Of a DNA stretch of 35,156 bases, positions 15,287 through 23,621 are shown in pieces. Every line of letters starts with the position of its first letter. Position 1 is the first letter of the stretch. This DNA comes from Candidatus Limnocylindrus primus (lineage in GTDB: Bacteria; Chloroflexota; Limnocylindria; Limnocylindrales; Limnocylindraceae), in contig QWRJ01000007.1 of assembly GCA_003670475.1 (NCBI GenBank), forward strand, positions 1 to 35,156, read 5' to 3'. The position numbers were made by a program, and so were the translations under genes. The notes beneath the pieces are model-generated. The model was not told the DNA's origin, searched no databases, and saw only the letters and a program-made list of their open reading frames with translations.

Positions 15287-15324
15287 TCCACAAATCGGCG
15301 CGCTAGGGCGCCGACTTATCCACA
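15284..15324 (+). promoter_or_regulatory. Two DnaA-box-like sites flanking a hairpin upstream of dnaB
   Basis: TTATCCACA at 15316-15324 is a perfect consensus DnaA box. TAATCCACA at 15284-15292, overlapping the lexA stop, differs by one base and has the same orientation, 32 bp away. Between them CGGCGC/GCGCCG (295-301 with 308-314 of 15 kb, counting the flanking T-A pair) forms a 7-bp stem that may end lexA transcription. A DnaA-dependent input into dnaB is an inference. Confidence 0.5.
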
Positions 15325-15418
15325 GCCGACGCGGCCTTTGCCCGCTTCGTGGAGAGTTCAGCATGTATTCGTGGAGATCTGACTGGAGACTTCCCGCCGC
15401 GACTGCGATGATGCGCGC

Positions 15419-16795
15419 ATGAGCAACCAACTCCCCCCACAGTCAAGCGACGCCGAAGAGAGCATTATTGGCTCGCTCCTGATTGACGGCGATGTGATGA
15501 TCGAGATCGCCGAGAGCTTGAAGCCAGGCGACTTCTATAAGCCGGCGAACGGCAAGGTCTATTCGGCGATCATGAAGCTCTACGAGCAGCGCCAGCCGAT
15601 CGACATCCTGACCGTCTCCGAAGAGCTGGAACGACGCGGGCAGATTGAGGAGATCGGTGGTCGTGCCGCCCTCGCCGATCTCTGCGACCGAACGCCAACG
15701 GCGGTGCACGCTAAGCAGTACGCAAAGATCGTGGAGCGAAAGGCGATGCTGCGCGGCCTGATCGGCGCCGCCGGTCGCATTGCATCTATCGGTTATGAGG
15801 ATCCTTCTGACATCTCCGAAGCGATCGATCGCGCAGAGGCAGAACTCTTCGCCGTCAGCGAACGACGCGCCGTCACCGGCTTCTCATCAATTAGCACACT
15901 GCTCGGCGAAACGTACGAACAGCTGGATCACATGCACCAGAATCGCGGACAGTTGATGGGCCTGCGCACCGGCTACTCCGACATTGACAAGATCATGCAG
16001 GGGCTGCAGAACTCTGACCTGATCGTCCTTGCCGCGCGACCATCTGTTGGTAAGACGTCGCTCGCGCTGAACATTGCAGAGAATATTTCGGTGCGCGAAG
16101 GGAAGTCGGTCGGCATCTTCTCGTTGGAAATGAGCAAGGAGCAGCTTGTGCTGCGACTCCTCTCCAGCGTCACGAAGATTAATTCATTCAACCTTCGCAG
16201 CGGCCATGTGACAGACATGGACTTTCCGAAGATTGCGAACGCCATGGGGACGCTCTCTAACGCGAAGATGTTCATTGATGACACGGCGAGCATCTCCGTG
16301 ATGGAGCTACGCACGAAGGCACGCCGGCTGAAGATGGAGCAGGGGCTCGACCTTCTGATCGTGGACTACCTGCAGCTGATGCAGCCGGGTCAGCAGGGCC
16401 GCGACGGCAACCGCGTGCAGGAGGTCTCAGATATCTCGCGCGGGCTGAAGGCGCTGGCGCGCGAACTCTCCATCCCTCTCATCGCGATCAGCCAGCTCTC
16501 CCGCCAGACGGAGATGCGCGAGAAGGGGGAGCCACGCCTCTCAGATCTCCGCGAGTCGGGCGCAATTGAGCAGGATGCCGACGTGGTGATCTTCCTCTAC
16601 CGCGACGGTGAGCGAAGTGACGACCTCTCAATCGGCGGCGAGGCGATCAACTTCAGCGTGGCGAAGCACCGCAACGGGCCAACGGGAAGCGGCCAACTCT
16701 GGTTCCGCAAGGAGGAGACGCGCTTTATGAACCTTGTGCGCGAGCGGGCACCCGAACTCCCAGCGCCAGGAACGGAGAGCGACCCGCTAATGTGA
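15419..16795 (+). CDS. dnaB: Replicative DNA helicase DnaB
   Basis: A 458-residue hexameric helicase that unwinds DNA at the replication fork. The N-terminal primase-interacting domain (SSDAEESIIGSLLID through about residue 150) is followed by a RecA-like ATPase with Walker A ARPSVGKTS (about residues 205-213), Walker B LLIVDYLQLM, ISQLSRQTE and an arginine-containing C-terminal KHRNGPTG motif. The ATG at 15419 has GATGAT 6 nt upstream, so it has its own apparent leaderless promoter. No intein is present. Confidence 0.96.
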   Translation: MSNQLPPQSSDAEESIIGSLLIDGDVMIEIAESLKPGDFYKPANGKVYSAIMKLYEQRQPIDILTVSEELERRGQIEEIGGRAALADLCDRTPTAVHAKQYAKIVERKAMLRGLIGAAGRIASIGYEDPSDISEAIDRAEAELFAVSERRAVTGFSSISTLLGETYEQLDHMHQNRGQLMGLRTGYSDIDKIMQGLQNSDLIVLAARPSVGKTSLALNIAENISVREGKSVGIFSLEMSKEQLVLRLLSSVTKINSFNLRSGHVTDMDFPKIANAMGTLSNAKMFIDDTASISVMELRTKARRLKMEQGLDLLIVDYLQLMQPGQQGRDGNRVQEVSDISRGLKALARELSIPLIAISQLSRQTEMREKGEPRLSDLRESGAIEQDADVVIFLYRDGERSDDLSIGGEAINFSVAKHRNGPTGSGQLWFRKEETRFMNLVRERAPELPAPGTESDPLM

Positions 16796-16799
16796 GGGT

Positions 16800-18032
16800 A
16801 TGACCCTCATGCTGACGCGCCCAGAGATGCGGCGCGCCTCTTCTCTCTACTTCGTGATCGGCCTGATGCAGGCTGCCTACCTCCCCTTCTCGGGCATCAT
16901 CTTCCGTGATCGCGGTATCTCCTTCGAGGCGATCGGCCTGATCGGCGCCGTGAACTCAATGATCGCCCTCGCCGCAGGACCCATCTGGGGACACCTCGGA
17001 GACGCAGTCCTTGGGCGTGCCAACGCCTTTCGTCTCGCGCTCGTCTTGGCGGCGGTTGGCGTTGCGATTTTTGCTGTTGGACCGTTTGCCGGAATCCCGG
17101 GTGCGGCACTCGCTGCGTTTGCTGGGGCGGGCCTCGTCCCGCTTCTTGATTCGATTGGGATGGAGCAACTTGCAAAGGTTGGCGGCCAGTGGGGACCGCT
17201 ACGCGCAATCACGAGTTTCAGTTACGCCGCCATGTGCGTGCTTAGCGGCGCCCTCGTTGCGGCTGGTGGAGCAATCGTGATCGGTCCGCTCTACGGTGTT
17301 GCTGCACTAGTCATGATTGCAGGAACGCTCGGCCTACACACAGCGCCCGCACTTCATCACGCCGCGCGCCCTGCGCGGAGTGAAGCGATCGCGGAGATTG
17401 AGCGCTCCGAGATTGCCGGAACGAACGCAGAGATTGCCATTGCAGGTGACTGGCGTGATCGATTCGGAACCGTCAACCTCGCCTTCCAGCAGTCCCCAGG
17501 TCTCTTCACATTCTTGATGCTTAGCCTGCTCGTCAACATCGGCGCGGGGCTCTTCTACGCGTATGGCTCCTTTCGTATCCAAGAGGTTGGCGGGGACGCC
17601 GCCGCTGTGGCGTTTAGTGGCACTGTCTCTGCCACAGTCGAGATTCCATTCTTCCTTGCTGGCGGCGCTATTGCAGCCCGTCTTGGAATGCGCACGCTCT
17701 TCGCGCTTGGACTGATCGCCATGGGAGTGTGCAGTGTGGGCTATGCGGTGATTGATACACCATTCGCACTCGCGATTGTGCGATCGCTTGTTGGTGTTGG
17801 CTTCGCCTGCACGCTGCTCGCAAGCGTCCTCAGCATCCGCGCCCTTGTCCCTGCCGCACTGCAGGCCACCGGCCAGGCGCTCTATCAGAGCGTCTCATTC
17901 GGACTCTCCATTGCGATTGCCGCACTCGTTGGGGGAATCATCTACGGCGAGCTTGGTGCTGTGCCGCTCTTCCTCTTGTCTGGCGTAATCATGTTCGGCG
18001 CCATCCCGTTCGCCTGGAGGGTGCTCCGCTAG
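16800..18032 (+). CDS. Major facilitator superfamily transporter
   Basis: A 410-residue protein with about 12 hydrophobic segments and a charged central loop (about residues 190-225, after helix 6), the normal MFS plan. The GHLGDAVLGRANAFRLAL segment in the first cytoplasmic loop fits the MFS motif region (GxxxDxxGRR-like). The N-terminal SSLYFVIGLMQAAYLPF resembles the MFS_1-like/nucleoside-proton symporter group, but the substrate is not determinable. TAATGT (16788-16793) ends 6 nt before ATG and lies over the end of dnaB. A convergent nucleoside hydrolase is next to it, so nucleoside uptake is a loose suggestion. Confidence 0.75.
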   Translation: MTLMLTRPEMRRASSLYFVIGLMQAAYLPFSGIIFRDRGISFEAIGLIGAVNSMIALAAGPIWGHLGDAVLGRANAFRLALVLAAVGVAIFAVGPFAGIPGAALAAFAGAGLVPLLDSIGMEQLAKVGGQWGPLRAITSFSYAAMCVLSGALVAAGGAIVIGPLYGVAALVMIAGTLGLHTAPALHHAARPARSEAIAEIERSEIAGTNAEIAIAGDWRDRFGTVNLAFQQSPGLFTFLMLSLLVNIGAGLFYAYGSFRIQEVGGDAAAVAFSGTVSATVEIPFFLAGGAIAARLGMRTLFALGLIAMGVCSVGYAVIDTPFALAIVRSLVGVGFACTLLASVLSIRALVPAALQATGQALYQSVSFGLSIAIAALVGGIIYGELGAVPLFLLSGVIMFGAIPFAWRVLR

Positions 18033-18061
18033 TTCGCCGCGTTGCTTTGTGATGGGGCGCG

Positions 18062-19021
18062 TTATCGCTTCGCGAAGATCTCCATCATCAGGTCAACAAA
18101 TCGCTGCGCGTTCGCATCAAAAGCAACTGCGGCGTTCGGCTCCTTCCCGCCGCGGAAGTGCGTATCTACAACGGTACGGCCAAGCGTCAGTGTGCCGGCG
18201 GTCTCCACCGCAACGTGATGGCGGCTCGTGGTGATGATGTTCGGCTCAACGAGTGCTGCAACGCAGAGCGCGTCGTGCACTGGGGCTGACTCTGGAACAT
18301 CCATCTTCTGACTGCTCTCGTAACTTGCGACGCGGCGCTGGATGAAGATCGCCGCAGCCTTCCCTGCTGGCGTGCCGAGCGCATCGAGCGCGTCGCACTG
18401 CGCCGCTGTAACGAGCGCCTTATGCGTAGCGTCGAGTGGCACCATCAGGACGTTCTTGAAGCCAGCCTCAAAGACGCTCGCGGCAGCTTCAGGATCAGCC
18501 CAGATGTTGAATTCGGCGGAGGCGGTCATGTTGGGCACCTCGTGGCCACCACCCATGATGATCAGCTCAGGGACCCACTCGGCGAACTTCGGCTCTTGCG
18601 CCACAGCCGCAGCGATGTTGGTGAGCGGGCCGATCGGCATCAGTGTGATCGGTTGCGTAGCGGTGCGGTACGTCTCAATCAGCCATTCAACAGCACGGTT
18701 CGACGCGGCGGCACGCGTGCTACGCGGAATGTCAAGATACGTCCCGTGAGGATCCTGCACTGAGTCGGCCTTGAAGAATCGTTCTGACGGCATCGTCTTT
18801 CGTACGAGCGGCCGTGGCAACCCTGAGTGCACTGGGATGTCAGAACGCCCGATTAGGTCGAGCACGGAAATACTGTTCGTTGTGGTGGCGGTAAGTGGCG
18901 CATTGCCGAAGACGGTGGTGACGCCGATCAGATCGATCTCAGGGTGAAGTGCGGCGAGCATCAGGGCAACGGCGTCATCCGTCCCCGTGTCGCAATCGAT
19001 GATCAGGCGGTGCTTGCTCAT
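18062..19021 (-). CDS. Inosine-uridine-preferring nucleoside hydrolase family enzyme
   Basis: A 319-residue nucleoside N-ribohydrolase (IunH/RihA group) that splits nucleosides to base and ribose for salvage. The calcium-site motif is at the N-terminus (LIIDCDTGTDDAVAL), followed by GVTTVFGNA, MPIGPLTNIA, LIIMGGG, SAEFNIWADPEAA and the C-terminal VHDALCVA, all in the usual order. TATGCT (19028-19033, minus) ends 6 nt before ATG, supporting the start. No signal peptide, so it is cytoplasmic. Substrate preference cannot be read. Confidence 0.9.
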   Translation of the reverse strand: MSKHRLIIDCDTGTDDAVALMLAALHPEIDLIGVTTVFGNAPLTATTTNSISVLDLIGRSDIPVHSGLPRPLVRKTMPSERFFKADSVQDPHGTYLDIPRSTRAAASNRAVEWLIETYRTATQPITLMPIGPLTNIAAAVAQEPKFAEWVPELIIMGGGHEVPNMTASAEFNIWADPEAAASVFEAGFKNVLMVPLDATHKALVTAAQCDALDALGTPAGKAAAIFIQRRVASYESSQKMDVPESAPVHDALCVAALVEPNIITTSRHHVAVETAGTLTLGRTVVDTHFRGGKEPNAAVAFDANAQRFVDLMMEIFAKR

Positions 19022-19251
19022 GAGGGGAGCATAGTGGAGCCGCTAGCTGGCGGAGAGCCACGTCGCACGGTGCCAGAGGAGGCGGGTGCGCACGTGATAC
19101 GCGCTTGGTACGCGATACACCCTCATTTCCCCGCAGCCGTTTGATGCGGCGACCCGTCGCGGCGGCTCTTAGAGGGGTGCGATGAGTAGATGGAGATCCC
19201 GCCGCCTGCAGCGCTCGCTGCTGCAGTTAAGCTAACGGCAAGAGCTGCAGA
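19022..19251. other. Intergenic region with an inverted repeat, no gene seen
   Basis: This 230-bp gap holds the minus-strand promoter of the nucleoside hydrolase at its left end and, near the VKOR stop, the inverted repeat CTGCAGC-gctcgct-GCTGCAG (19206-19226), a possible factor-assisted end for the dsbA-VKOR transcript. A short GCGA-cccg-TCGC palindrome lies near 19150. Short ORFs here lack a promoter, ribosome site or recognisable sequence. Confidence 0.4.
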
Positions 19252-19692
19252 CTACGCGCGTGTTGAGCGAGCGTACGAAAGACTTGCACTAATCGCAGCT
19301 GCTGCGCCAATCAGCACCGTGGCTCCGTACAGCAAGCACTTGCCGCACCATTCGCCAATGAAGAGCGCCTGAATGAGGATCAGCGCGATCTCTATTGCAG
19401 ACCCGGCAATCCCAGCGAGGAGCCAGATCGCGAGCGCCTCTTCGCGCTTCGTTCTCGCGTGCACATACGCGGCAACAAGTAAGACGAGGGATCCAACAAG
19501 ACCGATCGCCGCAATTGGAATTGGACCAATGCTTGACCACTGTGACGCCTCTACGGTCTTGCATCCACCGAACGGACCCCATGCAGGGCCGCACACTTCA
19601 GGGAAGATTCCGATCTTCTCTCCAAGAATGAATGCAGAGATTAGGACGCCAACTACAGAAGCAGCGATGCCGATGCGGTGGGCCCGCGACAC
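19252..19692 (-). CDS. Vitamin K epoxide reductase-type disulfide oxidoreductase
   Basis: A 146-residue four-helix membrane protein of the bacterial VKOR family. It has the loop cysteine pair (PEVCGP and FGGCKTVEASQWSS, the second followed by a conserved Ser) and the quinone-proximal CxxC in GEWCGKCLLYG. VKOR re-oxidises a DsbA-like partner and passes electrons to quinone, replacing DsbB in many bacteria. The start is a GTG (19690-19692), 3 nt after the dsbA-like stop, so the two are one operon and very likely one functional pair. Confidence 0.88.
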   Translation of the reverse strand: MSRAHRIGIAASVVGVLISAFILGEKIGIFPEVCGPAWGPFGGCKTVEASQWSSIGPIPIAAIGLVGSLVLLVAAYVHARTKREEALAIWLLAGIAGSAIEIALILIQALFIGEWCGKCLLYGATVLIGAAAAISASLSYARSTRA

Positions 19693-19695
19693 GAG

Positions 19696-20373
19696 CTACT
19701 TCTTTAGTGCTGCGTCGATGCGTGCGTAGAGATCCTCAGGCGCTGGAATTCCTGATTCCATCCAGTCGCCAAGGACAAGTGTTGGCGTACCCGTGATGCC
19801 GAGTGACTTCGCCTCTTCTGCATCTGCCTCTACCTCTGCGCGTATGGCAGGATCGGCGATGCAACTATCCCAGGCGGTGAGATCGACTCCTGCCGCTCCA
19901 GCAATCTTTCGTAGTCGCTCGGCGCTGAACGCACCTTCGTTCTCGCCACTCTGATTTGCGTAAAGGTACGAATGGAAGTCCCAGAAGAGATCTTGATCGG
20001 CGGCGCACTCCGCACCAACCGCTGCTGTGAATGACTCTTCACCGAGGAATGAGTAGTGGCGGTGTTCGATGCGCAGCTTCCCTTCGGTGACGTAGCGCTC
20101 ATAAAGGGATGGCTCTGCGCCATTTGCCCACGCGCCGCAGATCGGGCACTGATAGTCGGTCCAGACGGTGAGCACCACTGGGGCGTCTACGGCGCCAAGG
20201 CCGTGATCCGTGGCAAGGCCGTCAGCAGGGATCAACGTTGGGGCGACCGGCGTGAAGTCGCCGCTCATTGAGGGGGTTGGCTTGGAGTCGAACGGGTTGG
20301 AGAGGAAGAGGACGACCACGCCTACAGCTCCGACCACGAGGCCCATGAGCACGGCGCGTCGAATAAGTTCCAT
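19696..20373 (-). CDS. Membrane-anchored DsbA/thioredoxin_4-like thiol oxidoreductase
   Basis: A 225-residue protein with an N-terminal membrane anchor (about residues 8-25), a Pro/Ser-rich linker and a thioredoxin-fold DsbA-type domain. The active site is CPIC in TDYQCPICGAW; two further cysteines lie in the helical insertion (GAECAAD, DSCIAD); the cis-proline loop is GTPTLVLG. It catalyses disulfide formation in secreted proteins outside the membrane, with VKOR (next gene) as its recycling partner. TATACT (20380-20385, minus), a near-perfect -10, ends 6 nt before ATG. Confidence 0.88.
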   Translation of the reverse strand: MELIRRAVLMGLVVGAVGVVVLFLSNPFDSKPTPSMSGDFTPVAPTLIPADGLATDHGLGAVDAPVVLTVWTDYQCPICGAWANGAEPSLYERYVTEGKLRIEHRHYSFLGEESFTAAVGAECAADQDLFWDFHSYLYANQSGENEGAFSAERLRKIAGAAGVDLTAWDSCIADPAIRAEVEADAEEAKSLGITGTPTLVLGDWMESGIPAPEDLYARIDAALKK

Positions 20374-20379
20374 TTGGGG

Positions 20380-20385
20380 AGTATA
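20380..20385 (-). promoter_or_regulatory. -10 element of dsbA-VKOR operon
   Basis: TATACT on the minus strand, exactly 6 nt before the ATG of the DsbA-like gene; the best-conserved member of the leaderless -10 set in this window. Confidence 0.6.
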
Positions 20386-20418
20386 GCGCTGGAGCCTCAG
20401 GGGCTCTGCGGCCGTCTA

Positions 20419-20447
20419 TTGATACTCGGTATCATATGTGGTAGGCT
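20419..20447 (+). promoter_or_regulatory. fur/zur promoter with Fur-type operator
   Basis: TTGATA (20419-20424), a 17-bp spacer and TAGGCT (20442-20447), then 6 nt to ATG 20454. Over the -35 lies TGATAC-tcg-GTATCA (20420-20434), a 15-bp inverted repeat close to the 7-1-7 Fur/Zur box form, suggesting autorepression by the encoded regulator. Confidence 0.75.
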
Positions 20448-20453
20448 CTGGGT

Positions 20454-20876
20454 ATGACAGAAGAGATGCTCGACGCGCTGGATCGCGCAGGGGTGCGCCT
20501 GACCGGCCCCCGCCGAAAGCTCGCCGCGCTTATTGAGCGCCGCGAGGGGCACTTCACCGCCGCTGACCTGCTGAAGGATGCTGGCCGGCGGAGGATGGGG
20601 ATCGGACGCGCAACCGTCTTCCGACTCCTGGAGCTCCTCAGCGAGCAGGGGCTCGTTGAGCGGATTGACCTCCCGGACGGAACGCACGCCTACATTCCAT
20701 GCGAGCCAACACATCACCACCATCTTGTCTGCCTCAACTGTGGCGCCACAACAGATGTGGACGACTGCGGAATTGAAGCGGTGACGCGCGAAGCGGCGCG
20801 CCGCTCCGGTTTCAAGATTGAACAGCACCGGCTCGAACTCTTCGGCCGCTGTCCCGACTGCCGCTCGGCCAACTAG
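20454..20876 (+). CDS. zur: Fur-family metalloregulator, probably Zur
   Basis: A 140-residue winged-helix repressor. N-terminal DNA-binding part (GVRLTGPRRKLAALI, FTAADLL, RATVFRLLELLSEQGLVERI) is followed by the dimerisation and metal domain with HHHHLVCLNCG (regulatory and structural ligands) and a C-terminal CPDC that completes a structural zinc site. Since a zinc-type ABC transporter (znuACB) follows directly, I call it Zur; Fur or a manganese regulator cannot be excluded by sequence alone. Its own promoter overlaps a Fur-type palindrome. Confidence 0.85.
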   Translation: MTEEMLDALDRAGVRLTGPRRKLAALIERREGHFTAADLLKDAGRRRMGIGRATVFRLLELLSEQGLVERIDLPDGTHAYIPCEPTHHHHLVCLNCGATTDVDDCGIEAVTREAARRSGFKIEQHRLELFGRCPDCRSAN

Positions 20877-20891
20877 GCCGAGCAGTTTTTT
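20863..20891 (+). terminator. Rho-independent terminator after zur
   Basis: GCTCGGCC (20863-20870), loop AACTA, GGCCGAGC (20876-20883), then AG and TTTTTT (20886-20891): an 8-bp perfect GC-rich stem with a T tract. The stem begins inside the last codons of zur, the stop codon TAG spanning loop and stem. It lies between zur and znuA, so transport genes need read-through or their own promoter. Confidence 0.9.
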
Positions 20892-20928
20892 ATCCGCCTA
20901 GCAACCCTAGGCATACGTAGGAGGAACC

Positions 20929-21930
20929 ATGAGACTAGGTATCAAGAGATCCACATGGACGACAGTGGGCGCAGCGCTTTCGTCGCTCGTCCTGGTTGCT
21001 GGATGCAACGGAAGCGCAGCTTCGCCGTCTCCTAGCGAGAGCACTGGAGCAGCTGCTGACTACACGGTGATTGCAACAACCAGCGTGTTTGCTGATCTTG
21101 CGCAACTTGCGCTTGGTGACAACGTGGTGATCGAAACGATCGTCCCGGCTGGTGTTGACGTCCACACATTTGAGCCATCCCCCGCCGACGCGCAGAAGCT
21201 CGCTGGCGCGGACCTCATCGTCATGAACGGACTCGGCCTTGATGAGTGGGCACTCTCGCTGCTCGAAGCTGCTGGCAAGAGCGAAGAGGATGTGCTTGAG
21301 CTTGCAGAGGGCATCGACGAGAGCAACGCGTGGGTCTACCTTGAGGGAGAGGAGCACGACGAGGAAGAGGGTAAAGAGGAAGCAGAAGAGGGTGAAGAGC
21401 ATGGGCATGGTGGCAGTGATCCACACATCTGGCTCGACCCAAAGGGTGCGGCGATCTATGTTGATCGCATTGCTGCGCGAGTAGCAGCCGAACTTCCGGA
21501 GCGCGCGGCGGAGATCGAGTCAGCACGTGATGCAGGACTCGCTGAGATCGCAGCCCTGGACGAAGAGTTGCGAGTCGGATTTGCAGCGGTAGAGGCTTCC
21601 GCGCGCAAGATCGTCACGTTCCACGACGCATTCGGTTACTTCGCTCGCGCCTACGGAATTGAGATCGTTGGTGTTGCGGTGGAAGCACCCGGGCAAGAGC
21701 CGAGCGCGAAGGAGATTGCAGCGTTGATTGACGCAATCAAGGCGGCTGGAGTGACGTCGGTCTTCAGTGAAGCGCAGTTTCCTTCAAAGGTCCTCGACCA
21801 GGTTGCGGCCGAAACTGGCGCGACCGTCCTAGAGAACCTCTACTCCGATGCACTAGGTGACGCACCTGCGAACAGCTACCTTGGCGCGATGCGTGCAAAT
21901 GCATCAGCGATCTTGGCTTCGTTCAAGTAG
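20929..21930 (+). CDS. znuA: Zinc ABC transporter substrate-binding lipoprotein
   Basis: A 333-residue cluster A-I metal-binding protein. It has a signal peptide with lipobox (LVLVAGC, Cys26), so it is lipid-anchored outside the membrane. Metal ligands by family alignment: His in DVHTFEPSP, His in DPHIWLDP, His in TFHDAFGYF and an acidic residue region near SEAQFPS. A loop rich in Glu/Asp and His (about residues 137-162) matches the metal-collecting loop of ZnuA-type proteins and favours zinc over manganese. A Shine-Dalgarno TAGGAGG precedes the ATG. The short GCCTAG/CTAGGC repeat at about 20896-20913 may be part of its promoter region. Confidence 0.88.
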   Translation: MRLGIKRSTWTTVGAALSSLVLVAGCNGSAASPSPSESTGAAADYTVIATTSVFADLAQLALGDNVVIETIVPAGVDVHTFEPSPADAQKLAGADLIVMNGLGLDEWALSLLEAAGKSEEDVLELAEGIDESNAWVYLEGEEHDEEEGKEEAEEGEEHGHGGSDPHIWLDPKGAAIYVDRIAARVAAELPERAAEIESARDAGLAEIAALDEELRVGFAAVEASARKIVTFHDAFGYFARAYGIEIVGVAVEAPGQEPSAKEIAALIDAIKAAGVTSVFSEAQFPSKVLDQVAAETGATVLENLYSDALGDAPANSYLGAMRANASAILASFK

Positions 21931-21945
21931 TGCGATGATGGTGCA

Positions 21946-22791
21946 ATGAACGAACGCGTTGCACCATCAGTTATCGAAGGCCGCACGCCCTTCTCGCGTT
22001 CTGAGGGGCGTGCGGTCACTATCTCCAGCGTGTCCGCAGGATACGGTGATCGTGCAGCAATCAGCGACATCACCCTTGACCTCGCGCGCGGTTCGCTGAC
22101 GGCAATTTTTGGACCGAACGGTGGTGGGAAGTCCACGCTGTTGAAGTGCATCGCTGGGCTGATGAAGCCGTGGTCGGGAACCATTGAGGTGTTGGGTGCC
22201 GCTGTTGGGGTGCATGCGGCGCGTGTCGCATATGTCCCCCAAGCGGAGCAGGTTGACTGGAGCTTTCCGATCGCCGTTGATGAAGTGGTGGCGATGGGTC
22301 GCACGCCGCGCATTGGACCGCTTGGTCGTGCTGGTGCCGCAGATCGCGCCGCCGTCGCAGAGGCGCTCGAGCGCGTCGACATGGCTGGCCTCGCCGATCG
22401 TCAGATCGGAGAGCTCTCTGGTGGCCAGCGACGACGGGTCTTTATTGCGCGCGCGATCGCCGCAGATGCTGAGATCTACCTCTTGGATGAGCCGGTGACT
22501 GGGGTTGACCCGGTCACGCAGGAGAAAATCATGAACATCCTGGATGCCGAGGCGGCGCGAGGGAAGACTGTGGTGGCAACGACTCATGATCTCGCCTGCG
22601 CCGCGCAGCGCTTCCACGATGTGGTCGCCCTCTCAGAGCGTGTGGTTGCCCACGGCCCAGCGCAGCTCGTCCTTGACCGCGAGGTGCTCGAGAAGACGTA
22701 CGGCGGCCACCTTGTCCCACTCGCGGATGGCGGCGTGGTGCTCCTTGATGACCCACATCACTCACACGGCAGCCACGAGGGTCACGAGTGA
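21946..22791 (+). CDS. znuC: Zinc ABC transporter ATP-binding protein
   Basis: A 281-residue ABC ATPase that powers metal import. Walker A FGPNGGGKST, Q-loop YVPQAEQVDW, signature LSGGQRRRV, Walker B EIYLLDEP, and H-loop TTHDLA are all present. The C-terminus is His-rich (DPHHSHGSHEGHE), which fits zinc handling. It follows znuA by 15 nt and its stop overlaps the GTG start of znuB (GTGA). GATGAT lies 6 nt before its ATG, matching the leaderless pattern, but co-transcription with znuA is more likely. Confidence 0.92.
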   Translation: MNERVAPSVIEGRTPFSRSEGRAVTISSVSAGYGDRAAISDITLDLARGSLTAIFGPNGGGKSTLLKCIAGLMKPWSGTIEVLGAAVGVHAARVAYVPQAEQVDWSFPIAVDEVVAMGRTPRIGPLGRAGAADRAAVAEALERVDMAGLADRQIGELSGGQRRRVFIARAIAADAEIYLLDEPVTGVDPVTQEKIMNILDAEAARGKTVVATTHDLACAAQRFHDVVALSERVVAHGPAQLVLDREVLEKTYGGHLVPLADGGVVLLDDPHHSHGSHEGHE

Positions 22792-23621
22792 ACCCGATCG
22801 ACCTACTCCTTGAGCCACTCGCCTACGACTTCTTCGTTCGCGCGCTCGTTGCCAGCGCGCTGGTTGGGGTGGCGTGCGCTGTGGTCGGCTCGTTCGTGGT
22901 GTTAAAAGGGATGAGCTTCATCGGCGACGCGGTGAGTCACGCAGCCTTCCCTGGCATTGTGATTGCCTACATGCTCGGGCTCCCAATAATCCTTGGCGGC
23001 GCCGTTGCTGCGATCGGCACGGCACTCGGTATTGGCGCTCTGACGCGTCGATCTGGACTTCGCGCGGACTCCATCATCGGCGTTCTCTTTGCGGGAATGT
23101 TCGCGCTTGGCGTTGCACTCTTCTCGTCAATCCCAAACTATGTTGGTGATCTCTTCCACTTCTTGTTCGGCGATGTGCTCGGCATCAGCCTCTCGGACAT
23201 GATCGCCCTGAGCGCGCTCGTGGTTGCACTTCTTCTTGTGATTCGTGCGCTGTGGAAGGAACTTCTCTTTGCAACGTTTGATCCGCTCGGTGCTGGCGCC
23301 GCGGGACTCCCTGTGCGCAGACTAGACGATCTACTACTCATTCTTATCGCCGTGACGATTGTGATCAGCCTGCAAGCAGTCGGCATTGTCCTGGTGGTCG
23401 CCATGATCACCACGCCGGCGGCAACAGCGCAGATGCTCGTCAAGCGATTCGGTCAGATGATTCTGGTCGCTGCGCTCATTGGTGTCACCGCTGCAGTCGC
23501 CGGACTCTACCTTAGCTATGCGTTGGACCTTGCGTCTGGCGCTGCAATTGTCTTGTTTGAAACCGCGCTCTTCTTGGTTGTCCTACTTTTCACGTCACTG
23601 CGCGGACGCCGCGCGGCGTAG
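22788..23621 (+). CDS. znuB: Zinc ABC transporter permease
   Basis: A 277-residue integral membrane protein of the ABC-3 metal permease family with about eight hydrophobic segments. Family segments are FVVLKGMSFIGDAVSHAAFPG, SIIGVLFAGMFALG and the later VGIVLVVAMITTPAATA. It forms the membrane channel for znuA and znuC. It starts with GTG (22788) inside a 4-bp overlap with znuC, so translation is coupled. Its stop abuts the convergent gene's stop without a visible terminator. Confidence 0.92.
   Translation: MNPIDLLLEPLAYDFFVRALVASALVGVACAVVGSFVVLKGMSFIGDAVSHAAFPGIVIAYMLGLPIILGGAVAAIGTALGIGALTRRSGLRADSIIGVLFAGMFALGVALFSSIPNYVGDLFHFLFGDVLGISLSDMIALSALVVALLLVIRALWKELLFATFDPLGAGAAGLPVRRLDDLLLILIAVTIVISLQAVGIVLVVAMITTPAATAQMLVKRFGQMILVAALIGVTAAVAGLYLSYALDLASGAAIVLFETALFLVVLLFTSLRGRRAA

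Noticed and set aside
19190-19372. Short plus-strand ORF beginning before VKOR
   Set aside because: It is antisense to VKOR, has no -10 or ribosome site, and its composition follows the opposite-strand gene.
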